Shown here: positions 58,101-64,000 of the stretch, in pieces
Layout of the letters: each line of letters begins with the position of its first letter
Numbering within the stretch: the first letter of the stretch is position 1
DNA from: Limnomonas spitsbergensis
Lineage: Eukaryota > Chlorophyta > Chlorophyceae > Chlamydomonadales
Assembly (NCBI GenBank): GCA_037349105.1
Contig: JAYJMM010000110.1
Coordinates: 2,790,001 to 2,854,000 of the forward strand
Length of the DNA: 64,000 bases
Direction of reading: 5' to 3'
The notes under the pieces: generated by a model
What the model saw: the letters and a program-made list of their open reading frames with translations, nothing else
Told to the model about the DNA's origin: nothing
Databases searched by the model: none
Translations under genes and position numbers: made by a program

Positions 58101-61100
58101 GCATGAGGCTGTTGCCGCCAAGCGGAGCGCCAGAGTGCGTTCCAACCTCAACAAGTACAAGTCGGCAGCCGTGGTGCCGGTGAGGATGACCCTTTTCCAC
58201 ACTGTTATCCACACTTTCCACACTTTTTACACACACGTAAAAATCGACTTGCCTTTCCTCCGAAGTTGCTTTGTTACTGGGTGAGAGATAATTAAGTTTA
58301 CTGCTTCTTGATCTTCAACGCCAGTTTCAGTTGGGAATGCAGATAACTTGTTTCCATGATGCCCCGAGGCGGACTTTTAAGAAATAATTAGTTTATGTAC
58401 CAACGAGGGCCAAATTCAAATCTACAGGCACTGCTTGCCGCATCTGTGGTCAAGTGTACACTTTTGATCACACATTTTCGAACCCGCACAAGGTCAAAGG
58501 CGGCAAGGGCGATTGAGGCGAGGCCCACACTTCTCCACACTCATTCCACACGCTCTGCTTACGTCAAGCTATATGGAAAAAGCCACACTTTTCAAATCCG
58601 AACAGGAGGTCAAGGCGGAGAAAGTTGCGCTGGTAAGGTTGGCACTCTTTTTCACACAGATTCCATACTTCACCTGGAGTGAGTTTCATACATGTTCACG
58701 CACATTGCCAACATCAACTTTTGACCTATTAACATGTGACGTAATGGCTGATGAGCCATGGAATGAGAATTGAATGTCCTTGTCCCCCCCCTGCCCCCCC
58801 CTTGTTCCCCCCCCACCCCCCTGCTTTGCCCATCCTCCCCCCCCACCCCTCCCTCCCTGCTCGTCAGACCATCTGGATGTCCGTTTGGTATCCCAACAAG
58901 CAGCACCACTTGCAGCTTGAACACCTCGCGATGGCATGCCCTCTTAACCCCACTCCCTGCTTCCCCACTGACTCCCCTCCTCCCCTGCTCCCCTCCTCCC
59001 CCCACCGCTTTGTCCACCCTCGCCTCTCCCACTCATCAAACCACGTAAATGTGAGTGCAGGATACTTAAAAGCGCTAACACTTGCAGCTTGACCACCTTG
59101 TCATGGCCTGCCCTCTTCAACTCCACTCCCCACTCCCCTGCTCCCCACTGCCTCCCCTCCTGCCCTCTCCACCCCCACTTACCACTTCCTGCTCCCCTCC
59201 TGCCCTCTCCACCCCCACTCCCCACTCCCTGCTCCCCTCCTGCCCTCTCCACCCCCACTTACCACTTCCTGCTCCCCTCCTGCCCTCTCCACCCCCACTC
59301 CCCACTCCCTGCTCCCCTCCTGCCCTCTCCACCCCCACTTACAACTTCCTGCTCCCCTCCTGCCCTCTCCACCCCCACTCCCCACTCCCTGCTCCCCTCC
59401 TGCCCTCTCCACCCCCACTTACCACTTCCTGCTCCCCTCCTGCCCTCTCCACCCCCACTCCCCACTCCCTGCTCCCCTCCTGCCCTCTCCACCCCCACTC
59501 CCCACTCCCTGCTCCCCTCCTGCCCTCTCCACCCCCACTCCCCACTCCCTGCTCCCCTCCTGCCCTCTCCACCCCCACTCCCCACTCCCTGCTCCCCTCC
59601 TGCCCTCTCCACCCCCACTTACCACTTCCTTCTCCCCTCCTGCCCTCTCCACCCCCACTTACCACTTCCTGCTCCCCTCCTGCCCTCTCCACCCCCACTT
59701 ACCACTTCCTGCTCCCCTCCTGCCCTCTCCACCCCCACTTACCACTTCCTGCTCCCCTCCTGCCCTCTCCACCCCCACTTACCACTTCCTGCTCCCCTCC
59801 TGCCCTCTCCACCCCCACTTACCACTTCCTGCTCCCCTCCTGCCCTCTCCACCCCCACTTACCACTTCCTGCTCCCCTCCTGCCCTCTCCACCCCCACTT
59901 ACCACTTCCTGCTCCCCTCCTGCCCTCTCCACCCCCACTTACCACTTCCTGCTACCCTCCTGCCCTCTCCACCCCCACTTACCACTTCCTGCTCCCCTCC
60001 TGCCCTCTCCACCCCCACTTACCACTTCCTGCTCCCCTCCTGCCCTCTCCACCCCCACTTACCACTTCCTGCTCCCCTCCTGCCCTCTCCACCCCCACTC
60101 CCCACTCCCTGCTCCCCTCCTGCCCTCTCCACCCCCACTCCCCACTCCCTGCTCCCCTTCTGCCCTCTCCACCCCCACTCCCCACTCCCTGCTCCCCTCC
60201 TGCCCCCTCCACCCCCACTCCCCACTCCCTGCTCCCCTCCTGCCCTCTCCACCCCGACTCCCCACTCCCTGCTCCCCTCCTGCCCCCTCCACCCCTACTC
60301 CCCACTCCCTGCTCCCCTCCTGCCCCCTCCACCCCTACTCCCCACTCCCTGCTCCCCTCCTGCCCCCTCCACCCCTACTCCCCACTCCCTGCTCCCCTCC
60401 TGCCCCCTCCAACCCTACTCCCCACTCCCTGCTCCCTTCCTGCCCTCTCCAACCCTACTCCACACTCCCTGCTCCCTTCCTGCCCCCTCCACCCCCACTC
60501 CACACTCCCTGCTCCCCTCCTGCCCCCTCCACCCCGACTCCCCACTCCCTGCTCCCCTCCTTCCCTCTCCAACCCCACTCTCCACTCCCTGCTCCCCTCC
60601 TGCCCTCTCCACCCCAACTCCCCACTCCCTGCTCCCCTCCTGCCCCCTCCAACCCCTACTTCCCACTCCCTGCTCCCCTTCCCCTCCTGCCCCCTCCACC
60701 CCGACTCCCCACTCCCTGCTCCTCTCCTTCCGTCTCCACCCCAACTCCCAACTCCCTGCTCCCCTCCTGCCCCCTCCACCCCGACTCCCCACTCCCTGCT
60801 CCCGTCCTGCCCCCTCCATCCCCACTCCCCACTCCCTGCTCCCCTCCTGCCCCCTCCACCCCTACTCCCCACTCCCTGCTCCCCTCCTGCCCCCTCCACC
60901 CCCACTCCCCACTCCCTGCTCCCCTCCTGCCCCCTCCACCCCTACTCCACACTCCCTGCTCCCCTCCTGCCCTCTCCATCCCCACTCCCCACTCCCTGCT
61001 CCCCTCCTGCCCCCTCCACCCCCACTCCCCACTCCCTGCTCCCCTCCTGCCCCCTCCACCCCGACTCCCCACTCCCTGCTCCCCTCCTGCCCTCTCCATC

Positions 61101-64000
61101 CCCACTCCCCACTCCCTGCCCCCCCCCCCCCCTCCGCTCCCTTTACTCATCAGACCACCTGGATGTGTCTGTGGGAGCCCAACACCCCCTGGCGCATGCA
61201 GCTGGTCCATACCTCATATGATGGTCTGCCCTCTCCATCCCTGCTCCTGCTCCCCAATATCACTGGCCCGCCCCCCGGGCTTCTCTGAGGATCCTACTAA
61301 AAATTGCAAATTCGAGTTCGTTTCCTCCTGATTGCCCATTATAATATATCTGCAAGTTTTACTTTAATATTTACCGGCGTTTGCTGCTCCCTCCCCTCAT
61401 CAGACCACATGGATGTCTGCCTGGGACCCCAACACCCCCTGGCGCATGCAGCTGCCCCAACATCATTTGATTATCTGTCCCCTCCATCCCTGCTCCTGAT
61501 CCCCAACATCACTGCCCCCCCCCCCCTCCCCCCTGCTCCCTCCCCTCATCAGACCACATGGATGTCTGTCTGGGACCCCAACACCCCCTGGCGCATGCAG
61601 CTGCCCCAACATCATTTGATTATGTGTCCCTTCCATCCCTGCTCCTGCTCCCCAACATCACTGCCCCCCCCCCCCCCCCCCGCTCCCTCCCCTCATCAGA
61701 CCACATGGATGTCTGTCTGGGACCCCAACACCCCCTGGCGCATGCAGCTGGACTACATCATGATGGCCTGCCTGGTATACGTCGTGATCTGCACACCCTA
61801 CTACATCGCCTTTGACATCATAACGGTAAGCCCTAAACCCTCGACCCTTGACTCTGAACCCTCAGCTTTCCTCATCTGCGCCCCTCCTCTACCCTCGTTG
61901 CCACGGTAAGTCCTAAACCTCAACCCTCAACCCTAAACCCTAATGATGGCCCGCCTGGACTACAATCTGCACTTCCTGCTACATCTTCTACCATGGTCGC
62001 CACGGTAAATCCTTAAGATGCCCCCCAACCCCCAAGATGCCCCCCAACCCCCAAGATGCCCCCCAACCCCCAAGATGCCCCCCAACCCCCAAGATGCCCC
62101 CCAACCCCCAAGATGCCCCCCAACCCCCAAGATGCCCCCCAACCCCCAAGATGCCCCCCAACCCCCAAGATGCCCCCCAACCCCCAAGATGCCCCCCAAC
62201 CCCCAAGATGCCCCCCAACCCCCAAGATGCCCCAACCCCCCAAGATGCCCCCCAACCCCCAAGATGCCCCCCAACCCCCAAGATGCCCCCCAACCCCCAA
62301 GATGCCCCCCAACCCCCAAGATGCCCCCCAACCCCCAAGATACCCCCCAACCCCCAAGATGCCCCAACCCCCCAAGATGCCCCCCAACCCCCAAGATGCC
62401 CCAACCCCCCAAGATGCCCCCCAACCCCCAAGATGCCCCTGTGCACATGTTAAACCCTCTGGCCTAATGATGGCCTGCCTGGTCTACGATATGCCCCCTA
62501 CTACATCGCCTTTGATATCACAATGGTTAGTCGTAAACCCCAACCCTTGACCCTCAACCCTCACTCCTCAACCCTCAGCTTTCCTCATTTGCACTCATCC
62601 CTCCACTACACCGCCCTTGACATCACCACGGTAAGTCCTCCCCCCCCAACCCTCAACCCTCACTCCTCAACCCTCAGCTTTCCTCATTTGCACTCATCCC
62701 TCCACTACACCGCCTTTGACATCAACACGGTAAGACCTCCCCCCCAAACCCCCAACCCTCACTCCTCAACCCCCAGCTTTCCTCATTTGCACTCATCCCT
62801 CCACTGCACCGCCTTTGACATCACCACGGTAAGTCCTCCCCCCCCAACCCTCAACCCTCACTCCTCAACCCTCAGCTTTCCTCATTTGCACTCATCCCTC
62901 CACTACACCGCGTTTGACATCACCACGGTAAGACCTTCCCCCAAACCCCCAACCCTCACTCCTCAACCCTCAGCTTTCCTCATTTGCACTCATCCCTCCA
63001 CTGCACCGCCTTTGACATCACCACGGTAAGACCTCCCCCCCTAAACCCCAACCCTCACTCCTCAACCCTCAGCTTTCCTCATTTGCACTCATCCCTCCAC
63101 TGCACCGCCTTTGACATCACCACGGTAAGTCCTCCCCCCCCAACCCTCAAACCTCACTCCTCAACCCTCAGCTGTCCTCATTTGCACTCATCCCTCCACT
63201 ACACCGCCTTTGACATCACCACGGTAAGACCTCCCCCCCCAACCCCCAACCCTCACTCCTCAACCCTCAGCTTTCCTCATTTGCACTCATCCCTCCACTA
63301 CACCGCCTTTGACATCACCATGGTAAGTCCTCCCCCCCAATCCTCAACCCTCACTCCTCAACCCTCAGCTTTCCTCATTTGCACTCATCCCTCCACTGCA
63401 CCGCCTTTGACATCACCACGCTGAGTCCCCCCCCCCAACCCTGACCTCTACGACCCCATGTTGGCCTGCCTGGTCCACGTAATGACCTGCACCCCCTGCT
63501 ATATCGCCCCCGACATCACCACGCTGAGTCCTAGACCCTCAACCCTACATCCTCGTCACTTGCGCCCCCGCAACTATTTTCCTTCGTCATCGCGACCGTA
63601 AGCCTTTAACAGAGTCCTTTGCACACCCTTGTGGTCCGTCGCTGTATACATCACATCGGTGAGTCCTAAACCCTCAACCCTCGTGATTTGTTCCCCACAT
63701 GCCACTACTACTAAGCCTCTGAATTCTCCTAAGTCTCCTAAATTTTCCAAGTCGTCACCGCGTCTCCTCCCCCACGCACACACACACACTTGTAGACAGG
63801 CCTCTCCTCTCCATCAGGCATCAGGTGGTGTGGAACAATTGAACGACCCCCCCTTACACCCCCACCCACCCCCTCCCACACCCCTTTACACACACACAGC
63901 CTGAATGAGCCCCCCCTCTCTCCCATTCTTGCAGACTGACCTATCCTCACCAGTAGGCGGTGTGGACATCACTGTGACCTGCGTCTTCCTCGTGGACATC
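49188..64000 (+). CDS. Voltage-gated / cyclic-nucleotide-gated-type potassium channel (3' partial, 14 exons in window)
   Basis: Exons: 49188-49303, 49610-49757, 50785-50819, 51048-51297, 51722-51856, 52556-52727, 53137-53237, 54046-54129, 54865-55024, 55546-55810, 58086-58179, 58606-58632, 61700-61825, 63935-64000+. All join in phase to 593 residues, cut by the window edge. The N-terminus is a predicted coiled coil (LDQILLRLLEKQKEQSDR, then KALLDAHLQQQSALLGDLL). A long cytosolic, Gly/Ser-rich region follows. TTWMSVWDPNTPWRMQL and a hydrophobic stretch to YYIAFDI form the pre-S1/S1 hallmark of EAG/CNG-type channels (WDPxxPWRxxWD...TPYxxxF); GGVDITVTCVFLVDI is S2. Voltage sensor, pore and any cyclic-nucleotide-binding domain would lie beyond the edge, so ion selectivity is inferred from family. 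Intron 7 appears to use a GC donor. Confidence 0.85.
49890..50560. repeat. Degenerate GCATGGGG/GTCCAGCATGGGGGC array
   Basis: Loose units of 25-45 bp in channel intron 2 made of GCATGGGGxxCATGGGCGTCCA. They produce long open frames on both strands (up to 372 residues, minus). Composition and repetition argue against coding. Confidence 0.8.
50870..50990 (+). repeat. ~59-bp tandem repeat (two to three units)
   Basis: GCCATGTCACCAGGTATGGA followed by TGGTTTAAGGTGAAGTGTGA occurs twice fully and once in part in channel intron 3. CACCAG|GTATGG resembles a donor copy. Confidence 0.85.
52000..52045 (+). repeat. Echo of channel exon 5 end plus donor
   Basis: GTTGCTCAGAACAGGATCAA followed by ACATTACCAG|GTAGGT copies the exon end at 51856 (AGGATCAAACACCACCAG|GTAGAC) with few changes. 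Confidence 0.9.
53290..53490 (+). repeat. Three echoes of channel exon 7 end, keeping the non-GT donor region
   Basis: The exon end CCAGGCCAG|GCAAGTAACACGC is followed by copies AAGGTCAGGCGAGTGCCACG, AAGGCCAGGAAAGTGCCGCG and a third degraded one. The donor position in the copies is GC or GA, never GT. Confidence 0.75.
54235..54490 (+). repeat. Two echoes of channel exon 8 with donor
   Basis: ATGTCTCTAGATGCTGGACC through CACACGGTGCGTCCCTT copies the second half of exon 8 (54046-54129) and its GTGCGT donor, at about 54237-54312 and 54408-54480. Confidence 0.9.
55265..55440 (+). repeat. Two echoes of channel exon 10 start
   Basis: CCAGGTGTGGCTGACCTCAA followed by GGATTCGGGCCACGAGCAAG (55263-55315) and a shorter copy near 55408 precede the true exon at 55546. 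Confidence 0.9.
56560..58085 (+). repeat. Five echoes of channel exon 11 start
   Basis: Copies of GCAGGGAGGACGCCGTGCCG appear at about 56562, 56785, 57648, 57770 and 57948 before the true exon at 58086. The last copies retain most of REDAVPHEAVAA. Confidence 0.85.
56938..57633. repeat. 11-bp satellite CGAATTACCTA (~63 copies)
   Basis: A nearly uninterrupted array of CGAATTACCTA with a common CGAATTACCTG variant and rare CGATTTACCTA. The 245-residue frame YLRITYELPTN is read-through (three units are 33 nt). It lies in channel intron 10. Confidence 0.97.
58860..59115 (+). repeat. First echoes of channel exon 13 start
   Basis: Two copies of the S1-exon start: 58863-58940 still reads TIWMSVWYPNKQHHLQLEHL, and about 59034-59115 is more decayed. 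The second runs straight into the 40-bp minisatellite. Confidence 0.85.
59126..61112. repeat. 40-bp minisatellite (~50 copies) in channel intron 12
   Basis: The unit is CTCCTGCCCTCTCCACCCCC followed by ACTCCCCACTCCCTGCTCCC, with an ACTTACCACTTCC variant block in the middle and later CCCCCTCC variants. It begins where an exon-13 echo reads ATGGCCTGCCCTCTT, so it may have grown from that echo. Frames of 749 and 710 residues (+) are read-through. Confidence 0.96.
61141..61640 (+). repeat. Three strong echoes of channel exon 13 start
   Basis: Copies at about 61145-61235, 61397-61480 and 61550-61630 reproduce CATCAGACCACATGGATGTC and TGGGACCCCAACACCCCCTG with the acceptor. The later two keep TTWMSVWDPNTPWRMQL intact on paper. 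Confidence 0.95.
61925..63425 (+). repeat. Echo array of channel exon 13 end plus donor (about ten copies, ~98-bp unit)
   Basis: The exon ends TACATCGCCTTTGACATCAT|AACG|GTAAGC (61825). Copies reading CACCGCCTTTGACATCACCA|CG|GTAAGT recur about every 98 bp from 62590 to 63425, with earlier ones at about 61935-62007 and 62465-62530. Nearly all keep a good GTAAG donor. The filler is CAACCCTCACTCCTCAACCC and CTTTCCTCATTTGCACTCAT. Confidence 0.95.
62018..62438. repeat. 19-bp minisatellite (ATGCCCCCCAACCCCCAAG, ~22 copies)
   Basis: Near-perfect units with occasional one-base indels. Open in three plus and three minus frames. In channel intron 13. Confidence 0.97.
63785..63840 (+). repeat. Echo of channel exon 14 (S2) start
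   Basis: TTGTAGACAGGCCTCTCCTC followed by CAGGCATCAGGTGGTGTGG resembles the acceptor and start of the S2 exon at 63935 (TTGCAGACTGACCTATCCTC..AGGCGGTGTGG). Confidence 0.75.

Noticed and set aside
59082..61331. 749- and 710-residue Pro/Leu/Ser repeat proteins (+) and Gly/Glu/Arg-rich minus-strand frames
   Set aside because: 40-bp satellite in a channel intron, open on both strands.
62018..62550. Pro/Gln-rich and Gly/Trp-rich repeat proteins
   Set aside because: 19-bp satellite open in several frames on both strands.

Overview
This window is nuclear DNA of a eukaryote, most likely a chlorophycean green alga of the Chlamydomonadales (volvocine or Haematococcus-like; the genus is a guess). The evidence is GC-rich coding DNA, many short exons bounded by GT(G/A)AG donors and CAG acceptors, a proline-rich wall-type glycoprotein with a WSC domain, a group I truncated hemoglobin, a class I cyclic-nucleotide phosphodiesterase, and plant-type telomere-like CCCTAAA motifs scattered through the introns. 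No bacterial signals (operons, ribosome binding sites) are present. Most long open frames here are read-through of satellite DNA, so I rebuilt genes exon by exon from splice sites, codon phase and protein motifs.

Layout: (1) 2-6945 (+), PDE, nine exons, 5' end outside the window. (2) 8347-17462 (-), BTB-domain protein with a C-terminal zinc-ribbon-like exon, six exons found, N-terminus unresolved. A decayed AT-hook/HTH transposon (about 8830-9940) sits in its last intron. (3) 17.5-20.9 kb, tandem repeats and a short dispersed repeat. (4) 20959-29500 (-), truncated hemoglobin with a likely myristoylated N-terminus and a long Ser/Pro-rich tail, six exons all in phase. Its introns hold a 42-bp and a 58-bp minisatellite and an AT-rich palindromic segment that may be organellar. 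(5) 29.5-34 kb, mostly non-coding, with transposon-like debris. (6) 34007-36551 (+), Gln/Ser/Pro-rich protein with an RRKSVSFVD motif. (7) 37-39.7 kb, intergenic, with a second copy of the debris. (8) 39748-47269 (+), secreted hydroxyproline-rich glycoprotein with a WSC domain, six exons, and a 470-bp TIR element in intron 2. (9) 49188 to beyond 64000 (+), voltage-gated/CNG-type potassium channel, fourteen exons up to S2.

The most striking signal is structural. Introns are filled with degraded tandem copies of the neighbouring exon edge. Downstream of a 5' splice site lie copies of the exon's last bases plus the donor; upstream of a 3' splice site lie copies of the acceptor plus the exon's first bases. 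This occurs in all six genes. At least one minisatellite (42 bp, hemoglobin gene) is visibly an amplified exon|intron junction. I suggest that introns in this genome grow by tandem duplication across splice junctions.

The genes are not an operon. PDE, channel and globin could all belong to second-messenger, ion and gas signalling, but this window gives no evidence that they act together.
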